Part shown: in pieces, positions 16,439-24,026 of the stretch
How positions within the stretch are numbered: position 1 is the first letter of the stretch
How the letters are laid out: the number at the start of each line of letters is the position of its first letter
Assembly (NCBI GenBank): GCA_964503455.1
Contig: CAZCZR010000008.1
Location: forward strand, 1-44,440
From: CAZCZR01 sp964503455
Lineage (GTDB): Bacteria; Bacillota; Clostridia; UBA1381
Length of the DNA: 44,440 nucleotides
Direction: 5' to 3'
Notes under the pieces: model-generated
Told to the model about the DNA's origin: nothing
The model's database searches: none
What the model saw: only the letters and a program-made list of their open reading frames with translations
Position numbers and translations under genes: made by a program

Positions 16439-19400
16439 TTGTTACTTAAAAGACTGGAGCTGCAGGGATTCAAGTCCTTTGCGGATAAGACAGTGCTGGA
16501 TTTTGAACAGGGCGTTACCGCCGTAGTCGGACCGAACGGAAGCGGGAAAAGCAATATATCCGACGCTATACGGTGGGTCATGGGAGAGCAGAGCGCAAAG
16601 TCGCTTCGCGGCTCAAATATGCAGGACGTGATTTTTTCCGGCACCGAAACCCGCAAGCGCGTCAGCTACGCCGAGGTAAGCCTTGTGCTTGACAACACCT
16701 CTCATGTATTTGACCTTGATTATGACGAGATCATCGTAACAAGACGCGTATTCGCGTCGGGCGAAACAGCGTATCAGATAAACCGTTCAAACTGCCGTCT
16801 TAAGGATATACACGAGCTGTTTATGGACACGGGTCTGGGACGGGACGGCTATTCGATAATCGGTCAGGGCAATGTGTCGCAGATACTGTCCACAAAGGCG
16901 GAGGACAGAAGAAGCCTGTTTGAGGAAGCCGCCGGCATCTCAAAATACAAATACCGCAAGGAAGAAGCGGCGAGAAAGCTTGTGTCCGTTGAGGAAAATC
17001 TCACGCGGATACAGGATATAGCGGGCGAGCTGGAAACGCAGATAGAGCCTTTAAGGCGGCAGTCGGAAAAGGCAAGAAAATATATGGAGATGTACGGCGA
17101 GCTTAAAACGCTTGACGTGAGCATAAGCGCCGTCAGCCTTGAGCGCAACGCCGTATCGGTGAAAAAGCAGCAGGAGCTGTGCGACGGTATTAACGGCGAG
17201 CTTGAGGGAATCAGACAGCGTGAAGCCGAGACGGAGAGCCGTTTGCAGAGGCTTTATGAGCAGTCGCGCGAGGCGGATTCGCAGCAGGCGGAAAATCACA
17301 GCCGTCTGTCCGAAAACCGCCGCCTGCGCACAGAGCTTGACGGAGCGGTTTCCATCGCGCAAAATAATATCAAAAACAACAACGCCCGCATAGGCGCGCT
17401 CATATCGGAAAGAGCCTCCCTTGAAAAGCGCATAGCGGACACGGGTGAGGAAATAGCGGAATTTAAACGCGAGCTGGAGGAAAAGAACGGTCAAGCGGAA
17501 AAGATCACAGAGTCTTTCAGGCATGAAAAGGCGGAGATAGACGGAATAGAAAAGCGCCGCGCCGAGGTGTACGCCGCATCGGAGGAATGTAAGGCGGACA
17601 TAATCGAGAAGATGAACGAGATTTCATCGAAGAAGGCTCAGGCGGAGGGCATAGAACGGCTTCGGAAGAATTTCCTCGAACGCCGTGACACGCTTGAATC
17701 GGAGCTTGACGCTTTCAGACAGGACGCCGAGGACAGAAAACGGGAGCTTGCCGAAAATGAAGCGGTCATAGCCGATACGGAGAAAAAGCGCGATAAAATG
17801 CGCGCCCGCCTTGATGAGAGCGTCAGAAGAAAAGCGGAAAAGGAACGCGTGCTTGCCGAGAGTACCGCGAGGTATAACGAGCTTAGGATTGAGTATAATA
17901 AACGCGAGTCGCGCCGGCGTATATTGGAGGATATGGAAAATTCCTACGACGGCTACGCTAAGAGCGTAAAAACAGTGCTTACGGCTAAAGAGCTTGCCGA
18001 TCTGTCCGTTTACGGAACAGTCGCGGGACTGATCGACGTTGACAGAAAATACGTGGCGGCTATGGAAACGGCTCTCGGCGCAGCTGTGCAGAACATTGTC
18101 GTTGAAAGCGAGGAGGACGCCAAGGCGGCTATCGCCTATTTAAGAGAACAGCGCGCCGGCAGAGCGACGTTTCTGCCTCTTTCATCCGTGAAGGGACGCG
18201 TCCTTGACGAAAAGCGCCGCGTTCAGAAAATGGACGGCTATCTCGGCATAGCGTCGGAGCTTATACGATATGACAGCAGATACGCCGGTATTATGAATAA
18301 TCTGCTCGGACGCGTCGTGGTAGTCGATAACATAGACAACGGCATCAAAATGGCGCGCGAGTGCGGATATAAATTCCGCATAGTAACGCTTCTGGGCGAT
18401 GCGCTCAACAGCGGCGGCTCAATGTCGGGCGGCAGTATGAATAAAACCGCCGGAATGATCTCAAGAGCTTCCGAGATAAAGGAGCTTGCGTCGGAGATAA
18501 GCCGCATAACCGAAGAAGCGCGCAGCGTAAAGCGCGGTATTGAAACGGTAAACGCCGAGCTTCAAACCGTGTCGGAGTCAGCTGAAACGTATTCGGCAAT
18601 GCTGAGAGAATACGAGGACGCCATACTCCGCGCCGAAAATTCGCTGTCGCATTTGAGGGATCTGATAGAAAACGGCGGCAGCGAGGAGGAAAGCTGTCTT
18701 TCGGAGCTTAGCCGGATAGAGGAGCAGCTCGACGCTACCGGAGATGATATAGCCGATATTTTAGAAAGCGTCAGGGGCATGGAATCGGAGATAGAAAAGC
18801 TCCGTGAAAACGCGGCAAAGCTTGATGAAAAGCACAGCGAGCTGAACCAGACAAAGGAGGAGCGTTCGCAGGCGCTTATGGACGCGACCATGACACTTGG
18901 CGTCGTGCGTAAAGACGCGGATGTTTTGAAGGAGAAGATAGCTTCATCGGAGCGCGATGTGCAGAGCATAAAGTCGGAGATTGAAGCAAAGCAGCGCGCC
19001 GAAGAAGCTCTTTTGGAGGAAAACGGCCGCTACGGCAAGGAAATACAGTCGCGCCGCGAGGCTGCGGAGCAGACGGATATTGCCGCGGAGTCGATACAGT
19101 CGGCTATAGACGAAACAACGGAACGGAAGCGGAAAATCATAGCCGGACTTGAAAGGATCCAGTCCTCCGGCAAGGAGCTTACGGACAGAATAATTCTTCT
19201 GCAAAAGGAGCTTGCCTCGGCTGAAACAAAGAGGGCTAAGCTTGATATGGAGCGCGAAACGATAATCAACCGTTTGTGGGATGAGTACGAGCTTCCGGCA
19301 TCGGAGGCGGCTGCCATGAAGGGTGACATCGGCGATGAAAAGGAAGCCGCCGCGCGGCTGAAATCGTTAAAAGCGTCCATGAAGGCTCTCGGCCACGTCA

Positions 19401-20005
19401 ATATGGAATCGATAGAGGAGTATAAAAACGTTAAGGAAAGATTTGAATTTCTGTCGGCGCAGAAGGCGGACCTTGAAAAGTCGAGGGACAACCTCAACAA
19501 GATAGTCGAATCCATGGGCGAACTTATGGAGGAGCATTTTACCAAGCAGTTCGCGGTCATAAACGAAAGCTTCGAAAAGGTATTCAGGGATCTTTTCGGA
19601 GGCGGGCACGGGCGGCTGTATCTGTCGAATCCGGAAAATGTGCTTGAAAGCGGGATCGAGATAGAGGTGCAGCTTCCGGGCAAGGTTCGGCAGAACATAA
19701 ACCTGTATTCCGGCGGAGAAAAGTCGTTTATAGCCATCGCGCTTCTGTTTGCGATACTGAACGTAAAGCCGACGCCGTTTTGCATACTTGACGAGATCGA
19801 CGCCGCCTTGGATGACGTTAATGTGGCGCGTTTTGCCACTTATCTCAAAAACTATCTGTCGGAATCGCAGTTTATTGTTATTACCCACCGCCGCGGCACA
19901 ATGGAGGCGGCAAACATTCTTTACGGCGTGACCATGCAGGAGAAGGGCGTTTCAAAGCTTTTGAGCCTGCAGATAGATGATGTGAGCGGCGATATGGCAA
20001 AATAA
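16439..20005 (+). CDS. smc: Chromosome partition protein SMC
   Basis: SMC forms the ring-shaped ATPase that, with ScpA and ScpB, compacts and segregates the chromosome. The 1188-residue protein has Walker A GPNGSGKS at 31-38, long coiled coils (about 165-500 and 680-1030), the hinge (about 515-670, YGTVAGLIDVD to GGSMSGG) and the C-terminal head with signature LYSGGEKSF and Walker B FCILDEIDAALDD. The start is UUG at 16439, giving the family-typical LLKRLELQGFKSF and preceded by CGGAG nine bases upstream. It directly follows the radical SAM gene. scpAB are not in the window. Confidence 0.97.
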   Translation: MLLKRLELQGFKSFADKTVLDFEQGVTAVVGPNGSGKSNISDAIRWVMGEQSAKSLRGSNMQDVIFSGTETRKRVSYAEVSLVLDNTSHVFDLDYDEIIVTRRVFASGETAYQINRSNCRLKDIHELFMDTGLGRDGYSIIGQGNVSQILSTKAEDRRSLFEEAAGISKYKYRKEEAARKLVSVEENLTRIQDIAGELETQIEPLRRQSEKARKYMEMYGELKTLDVSISAVSLERNAVSVKKQQELCDGINGELEGIRQREAETESRLQRLYEQSREADSQQAENHSRLSENRRLRTELDGAVSIAQNNIKNNNARIGALISERASLEKRIADTGEEIAEFKRELEEKNGQAEKITESFRHEKAEIDGIEKRRAEVYAASEECKADIIEKMNEISSKKAQAEGIERLRKNFLERRDTLESELDAFRQDAEDRKRELAENEAVIADTEKKRDKMRARLDESVRRKAEKERVLAESTARYNELRIEYNKRESRRRILEDMENSYDGYAKSVKTVLTAKELADLSVYGTVAGLIDVDRKYVAAMETALGAAVQNIVVESEEDAKAAIAYLREQRAGRATFLPLSSVKGRVLDEKRRVQKMDGYLGIASELIRYDSRYAGIMNNLLGRVVVVDNIDNGIKMARECGYKFRIVTLLGDALNSGGSMSGGSMNKTAGMISRASEIKELASEISRITEEARSVKRGIETVNAELQTVSESAETYSAMLREYEDAILRAENSLSHLRDLIENGGSEEESCLSELSRIEEQLDATGDDIADILESVRGMESEIEKLRENAAKLDEKHSELNQTKEERSQALMDATMTLGVVRKDADVLKEKIASSERDVQSIKSEIEAKQRAEEALLEENGRYGKEIQSRREAAEQTDIAAESIQSAIDETTERKRKIIAGLERIQSSGKELTDRIILLQKELASAETKRAKLDMERETIINRLWDEYELPASEAAAMKGDIGDEKEAAARLKSLKASMKALGHVNMESIEEYKNVKERFEFLSAQKADLEKSRDNLNKIVESMGELMEEHFTKQFAVINESFEKVFRDLFGGGHGRLYLSNPENVLESGIEIEVQLPGKVRQNINLYSGGEKSFIAIALLFAILNVKPTPFCILDEIDAALDDVNVARFATYLKNYLSESQFIVITHRRGTMEAANILYGVTMQEKGVSKLLSLQIDDVSGDMAK

Positions 20006-20040
20006 GGAACACCGATCAATAAATAAAGGAACGATAAAGC

Positions 20041-20961
20041 ATGGGAATTTTTGAAAAACTTAAACAGGGACTTAACAAGACAAGAAACGCAATATCCGAT
20101 CAGGTAAACAACGTATTTAAGGTATTTGTCAAGGTGGATGAGGAGCTTTTTGAAAATCTTGAGGAAGCTCTTATAATGGCGGATATAGGCGTTGAAACGT
20201 CATCGTATATAATAGATGAGCTGCGTGACAGGGTAAAGAGAAAGCGCATCAACGACGGCAACGACGTCAAGGAGGAGCTCAAAGCCGTCATAAGCGAGAT
20301 ACTTACCGAGCAGGACACCTCTATGAAGATAGCGACGACGCCGTCCGTGGTGCTTGTTATAGGCGTCAACGGCGTGGGAAAGACCACCAGCATAGGAAAG
20401 CTTGCGGCGCATTATAAAGCCGAGGGCAAAAGAGTGCTTCTCGCTGCGGCGGATACGTTTCGCGCGGCGGCTATAGATCAGCTTGCGATCTGGGCGGAGC
20501 GCGCGGGCTGCGATATAATAAAGCACGCGGAAAATTCCGATCCGGCGGCGGTTGTGTATGACGGCTGCTCGGCAGCAAAGGCGAGAGGCGCGGATATACT
20601 TATATGCGACACCGCCGGCAGACTTCACAACAAGAAAAATCTTATGGCGGAGCTTGCGAAGATAAACCGTGTCATAGACCGCGAGCTGCCCGGAGCGGAC
20701 AAGGAAGTGCTTCTGGTGCTTGACGCGACTACCGGACAAAATGCGGTAAGTCAGGCGAAGCTTTTCAAGGAGGCGGCTGATATAACCGGCATAATCCTTA
20801 CCAAGCTTGACGGTACGGCAAAGGGCGGCATAGTTATTTCCATAACGAAGGAGCAGGCGATACCGGTGAAATTTGTCGGCGTCGGAGAGGGTATTGACGA
20901 TCTTCAGGAGTTTAACGCATCGGATTTTGCAAGGGCGATTTTTGAAGATGAGGATCAGTAA
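20041..20961 (+). CDS. ftsY: Signal recognition particle receptor FtsY
   Basis: FtsY is the SRP receptor GTPase that docks ribosome-SRP complexes at the membrane. The 306-residue protein consists of the N domain (about 1-95) and G domain: GVNGVGKTT at 108-116, DTFRAAAIDQL (about 141-151), DTAGR (about 197-201) and TKLDGTAKGG (about 257-266). The acidic A domain of longer FtsY proteins is absent; the amphipathic N-terminus MGIFEKLKQGLNKTR probably binds lipid. The start follows AAAGGAACGATAAAGC and lies 35 bases after smc. ylxM and ffh, often next in Firmicutes, are replaced here by radC. Confidence 0.96.
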   Translation: MGIFEKLKQGLNKTRNAISDQVNNVFKVFVKVDEELFENLEEALIMADIGVETSSYIIDELRDRVKRKRINDGNDVKEELKAVISEILTEQDTSMKIATTPSVVLVIGVNGVGKTTSIGKLAAHYKAEGKRVLLAAADTFRAAAIDQLAIWAERAGCDIIKHAENSDPAAVVYDGCSAAKARGADILICDTAGRLHNKKNLMAELAKINRVIDRELPGADKEVLLVLDATTGQNAVSQAKLFKEAADITGIILTKLDGTAKGGIVISITKEQAIPVKFVGVGEGIDDLQEFNASDFARAIFEDEDQ

Positions 20962-20980
20962 TGCGCGAAAGGTATAGAAG

Positions 20981-21736
20981 ATGAAAGACACCGAGATGCA
21001 ACAGATCAACAACACGGCGGAAAATAAGGATGTGCATAGGAACCACCGCGAACGTATGCGCTCAAGGCTCCATAGATTCGGCGCGGAGGCTATGGAGGAG
21101 CATGAGATTTTGGAAGTGCTTTTGTATACCACGATAAAGCGCGAGAACACAAATCCCATAGCGCACAGACTTATCGACAGGTTCGGAAGCCTGAGAGGAG
21201 TTCTTGAAGCGGATTGCGAGGATCTTTTAAAGGTGAACGGCGTCGGAGTACAGTCGGCGCAGCTTATAAATACTCAGCTTGATTTTTTCAGAGCGTATTT
21301 AAACAGCGGTCTGGATCTGTCGAATATGAAGCTCACCGGCGACAATGTCGGAGAGTATGTGACAAATCGTTTCATGCATTTGACCGAGGAGCGGGTGCAG
21401 ATGATATGCCTTACCGCCGACGGTTACATCCTTGCCGACGAAAAGGTCTGCGGCGGAGGTATTTCATCGGCGAACTTTGATATAAGGAACATTGTCGAAA
21501 AGGCGCTGAAACACAACACGCGCATAGTGCTGCTTGCGCACAATCATCCGTCGGGCAATATAGAGCCGTCGGCGCTGGACTGCGTTACCACGGAAGTGCT
21601 TCGCGCTATGTTTGGGATACTCGGCATAAGGCTGTGGGATCACCTGATAGTATCGGGTAAAAAATACAACAGCGTATTTCAGTGGATAAAGGATTTTGGC
21701 AAGCAAGAAAGCCTGCCTTCGCGATCCGAAAAGTAA
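20981..21736 (+). CDS. radC: RadC-family JAB domain protein
   Basis: The 251-residue protein has an N-terminal helix-hairpin-helix-like region (about residues 75-100, LLKVNGVGVQSA) and a C-terminal JAB/MPN-like domain with the metal-binding pattern HNHPSGNIEPSALD (His187, His189, Asp200). Its cellular role is debated; the family is no longer thought to be a proven repair enzyme. Length is normal to slightly long. The start at 20981 has only a modest ribosome site (GAAAGG 10 bases or more upstream); a later ATG at 20996 is possible. It closes the rnc-smc-ftsY operon and is followed by a good terminator. In many Clostridia radC sits beside maf and mreB, so the position differs. Confidence 0.92.
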   Translation: MKDTEMQQINNTAENKDVHRNHRERMRSRLHRFGAEAMEEHEILEVLLYTTIKRENTNPIAHRLIDRFGSLRGVLEADCEDLLKVNGVGVQSAQLINTQLDFFRAYLNSGLDLSNMKLTGDNVGEYVTNRFMHLTEERVQMICLTADGYILADEKVCGGGISSANFDIRNIVEKALKHNTRIVLLAHNHPSGNIEPSALDCVTTEVLRAMFGILGIRLWDHLIVSGKKYNSVFQWIKDFGKQESLPSRSEK

Positions 21737-21748
21737 ACGGTAAAAGAG

Positions 21749-21777
21749 GGGTGCTGTCAGGCGCAGCGCCCTTTTTT
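21749..21777 (+). terminator. Rho-independent terminator after radC
   Basis: GGGTGCTG (21749-21756) pairs with CAGCGCCC (21764-21771), one G-T wobble, and is followed by six T. It lies only six bases before the stop of the convergent MATE gene. Confidence 0.85.
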
Positions 21778-21783
21778 ATTGCG

Positions 21784-23139
21784 CTACAGCTTTCGGTATA
21801 CGGTGACAAGCATGGTTATAAAGCAGGCGCCTCCGCCTATGAGATTCGACACAGGCTCCGCCAAAAACACTCCCTCTGCGCCGAAAAATCTCGGTAATAT
21901 GAACACGAGCGGAGTCACTATTATTACTTTTCTGAACACAGAGAAAAAGATCGCCTGTTTTGCGCGTCCCAAGGCCGTGAACACCGTCTGCCCCGAAAAC
22001 TGCATTGCCATAAGAAAGAAGCCGAAGAAGTATATCTTCATTGAAGAAGCCGCCGTATGCACAAGCTCCTCGTCATGCGAGAAGATGTTTACAAAAAACG
22101 ACGGGAACTTCCATACTATAAACCACATAACGAGCGAATACACAATCAGCATACCCGACATAAGGCGGATAGCCTCTTTTACGCGGCCGTTTTGTCCGGC
22201 GCCGTAGTTAAAGCCCATGATAGGCTGTGCGCTGTTTGAAAAGCCCATGACAGGAAGCGATATGACCTCGCGCACGGAATTGATGATAGTCATAGCGCCT
22301 ATGTACACGTCGCCTCCGTAGATGCCCAGGTTTATGTTGCATACCATCTGCACTATACTGTTGGTGACAGCCATCATAAAGCCGGAAAGTCCTATGCCGG
22401 TTATACGCTTTATCCTTGCGGCAGAGCAGGGAAGGAACCCGCGCTCAAGCTTTATTACTGCGCGCTTGCCGGTAAGATAGCGAAGCGTCCATACCGCGGA
22501 GCAGAACTGCGCTATGACCGTAGCGACCGCGGCGCCCTTGATACCCCAGCCGAGACCGAATATCAGGATCGGGTCAAGGATAACATTAAGCACCGCGCCT
22601 ATAGCGACAGTCATCATGCCGGTCTTTGCCGCGCCCTGAGCGTTTATGAAGGAATTGAGTCCCAGGCTTATCATAACAAAGGTGCTGCCCAGAAGGTATA
22701 TCGTTATGTACTCGTTCGCGTAAGAGAAGGTGTCCGCTCCGGCGCCCAAAGCATACAAAAGAGGTTTTTTGAATATAAGACCCAGAACCGTAAGCGACAG
22801 ACCGAGGACGATGAGCATGGTAAAAGAGTTGCCCAGCAAATACCCTGCTTCGCGCGAGTTGCCCTTGCCGCGCTCTATCGAAAACAGCGGCGCGCCGCCG
22901 GAGCTTATCAGATTGGAAAACGCCGACACGATAGTTATCAGCGGCAGACATATGCCAAGCCCCGTTATAGCCGAGGAGCCGCCGTCTATTCTGCCTATAA
23001 ATATTCTGTCAACTATATTGTAAAGCACATTGATAAACTGTGCCAGCGTCATCGGAACAGCCAGCCTTATTATGGCGGACAGGATGCTCCCTTTTGAAAA
23101 ATCATCGCGTGAAACAGCGTTTGACGCCATTTTTGTCAT
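21784..23139 (-). CDS. MATE-family efflux transporter
   Basis: This 451-residue membrane protein belongs to the MATE family of Na+- or H+-driven multidrug exporters. It has about 12 hydrophobic segments in two similar halves; the N-terminal part PMTLAQFINVLYNIVDRIFIGRI and SAITGLGICLPL are typical, and VMGFSNSAQPIMGFNYGAGQ marks the second half. Length is normal. The start has two near ATGs (23139 and 23130) after AAAGACGAAAAGAG. A TATAAT lies at 23168-23173 on the minus strand, but its -35 region falls in the N gap. The gene runs toward radC. Substrate cannot be predicted; lone MATE genes of this kind are common in Clostridia. Confidence 0.93.
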   Translation of the reverse strand: MTKMASNAVSRDDFSKGSILSAIIRLAVPMTLAQFINVLYNIVDRIFIGRIDGGSSAITGLGICLPLITIVSAFSNLISSGGAPLFSIERGKGNSREAGYLLGNSFTMLIVLGLSLTVLGLIFKKPLLYALGAGADTFSYANEYITIYLLGSTFVMISLGLNSFINAQGAAKTGMMTVAIGAVLNVILDPILIFGLGWGIKGAAVATVIAQFCSAVWTLRYLTGKRAVIKLERGFLPCSAARIKRITGIGLSGFMMAVTNSIVQMVCNINLGIYGGDVYIGAMTIINSVREVISLPVMGFSNSAQPIMGFNYGAGQNGRVKEAIRLMSGMLIVYSLVMWFIVWKFPSFFVNIFSHDEELVHTAASSMKIYFFGFFLMAMQFSGQTVFTALGRAKQAIFFSVFRKVIIVTPLVFILPRFFGAEGVFLAEPVSNLIGGGACFITMLVTVYRKL

Positions 23140-23185
23140 CTCTTTTCGTCTTTCTTAATATACATATATTATATCATATTTAAAA

Positions 23186-23285
23186 NNNNNNNNNNNNNNN
23201 NNNNNNNNNNNNNNNNNNNNNNNNNNNNNNNNNNNNNNNNNNNNNNNNNNNNNNNNNNNNNNNNNNNNNNNNNNNNNNNNNNNNN
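23186..23285. other. Assembly gap of 100 N
   Basis: The run is exactly 100 N, the usual placeholder for a scaffold gap of unknown length. It removes part of the MATE promoter, and the distance and even the adjacency of the two flanking contigs are unproven. Confidence 0.99.
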
Positions 23286-23370
23286 CATACGGCAGTTTAT
23301 ATATTTTGACGGTTTGAACGGCTGATTTTTGTACATAATGCAAAAATATAAAAAAATTTTTATCTTTCGC

Positions 23371-23399
23371 TTGACAAATGACGGGTAAAGTAGTAAACT
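23371..23399 (+). promoter_or_regulatory. Promoter of the feo operon
   Basis: TTGACA (23371-23376) and TAAACT (23394-23399) are 17 bases apart. The start would be near 23406, exactly where an AGTTAG/CTAACT inverted repeat begins. The 23286-23479 interval otherwise holds only AT-rich DNA and a 70-base leader. Confidence 0.75.
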
Positions 23400-23405
23400 A
23401 ATAAT

Positions 23406-23423
23406 AGTTAGAAAATCCTAACT
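23406..23423 (+). promoter_or_regulatory. Putative metal-responsive operator at the feo promoter
   Basis: AGTTAG (23406-23411) and CTAACT (23418-23423) form a perfect inverted repeat with a six-base centre at the predicted transcription start. The TTAG/CTAA half sites recall the DtxR/IdeR box (TTAGGTTAG-CTAACCTAA). A repressor with iron as cofactor would fit, but this is inference; the regulator gene is not in the window. Confidence 0.5.
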
Positions 23424-23479
23424 CACTGTTTTATGTATAGTCAGACAATTATAATTATCTGCACATTAAGGAGGAAGCT

Positions 23480-23698
23480 ATGATGCCTTTATCAATGATG
23501 GATACCGGAACGTGCTGCACTGTCGCGGGAATAAACGGCAGGGACAAGACAAAGAAATTTTTGGAAAATCTCGGCTTTGTCGAGGGTGAAACTGTCACGG
23601 TAATTTCCGAAATTGCGGGCAACATGATCGTCTGCGTGAAGGATACGCGCGTGGCTATAGACAGAAAAATGGCGTGCCGCATAATGTGCGACCGCTGA
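23480..23698 (+). CDS. feoA: FeoA-domain protein, first copy
   Basis: The 72-residue protein is a single SH3-like FeoA domain, a small cytoplasmic partner that supports Fe2+ uptake by FeoB. It shows the pattern of a start strand, LENLGFVEGETVTVISEIAGNMIV in pieces, and DTRVAIDRKMACRIMC at the end. It has four Cys residues, two beside each other near the start (CC) and two near the end, which is more than usual for FeoA; their role is unknown. The start follows AAGGAGGAAGCT. It lies 25 bases before a second feoA. Two feoA genes ahead of feoB are common in Clostridia. Confidence 0.88.
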   Translation: MMPLSMMDTGTCCTVAGINGRDKTKKFLENLGFVEGETVTVISEIAGNMIVCVKDTRVAIDRKMACRIMCDR

Positions 23699-23723
23699 AT
23701 TATATTAGGAAAGGAACAACGAT

Positions 23724-23945
23724 ATGGGTACATTAAGAGATGTGGCGTGCGGAAGCAGTGTTAAAGTGCGCCGTATAGGCGGCGAGGGCGCTGTAAAAAG
23801 ACGCATTATGGATATGGGTATCACAAAAGGCGCTGAAATCTATGTAAGAAAAGTCGCGCCGCTGGGGGATCCGATAGAGATCACGGTTCGCGGGTATGAG
23901 CTTTCCATAAGAAAAGCCGACGCGGAAAATATTCTGGTTGAATAG
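23724..23945 (+). CDS. feoA: FeoA-domain protein, second copy
   Basis: This 73-residue protein is a more canonical FeoA: GSSVKVRRIGGEGAVKRRIMDMG, KGAEIYVRKVAPLGDPIEITVRG (in pieces) and LSIRKADAENILVE at the end. It differs clearly from the first copy, has one Cys only, and is more basic, so the two are paralogues with probably different partners. The ATG follows AGGAAAGGAACAACGAT. It is 81 bases before feoB; that interval holds two inverted repeats. Confidence 0.93.
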   Translation: MGTLRDVACGSSVKVRRIGGEGAVKRRIMDMGITKGAEIYVRKVAPLGDPIEITVRGYELSIRKADAENILVE

Positions 23946-23959
23946 GGTGTGCCGGAATT

Positions 23960-23999
23960 AACGGTACTTATACAGTACGGTTAGTTTAACACAACTAAC
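23960..23999 (+). promoter_or_regulatory. Paired inverted repeats between feoA and feoB
   Basis: AACGGTACT (23960-23968) faces AGTACGGTT (23974-23982) with one mismatch and a five-base loop. Overlapping it, GTTAGTT (23980-23986) faces AACTAAC (23993-23999) perfectly with a six-base loop. The second contains the same GTTAG/CTAAC half sites as the operator at the feo promoter. They could be a second regulator site or an RNA structure that sets the feoA to feoB expression ratio. No T-run follows. Confidence 0.5.
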
Positions 24000-24026
24000 A
24001 TATAAAGAAAGGATAGGTTATTCAAA

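Noticed and set aside
20981..21736. radC as part of a defence or mobile island.
   Set aside because: RadC homologues occur on such elements, but this one is in a housekeeping operon with smc and ftsY and has no mobile genes nearby.
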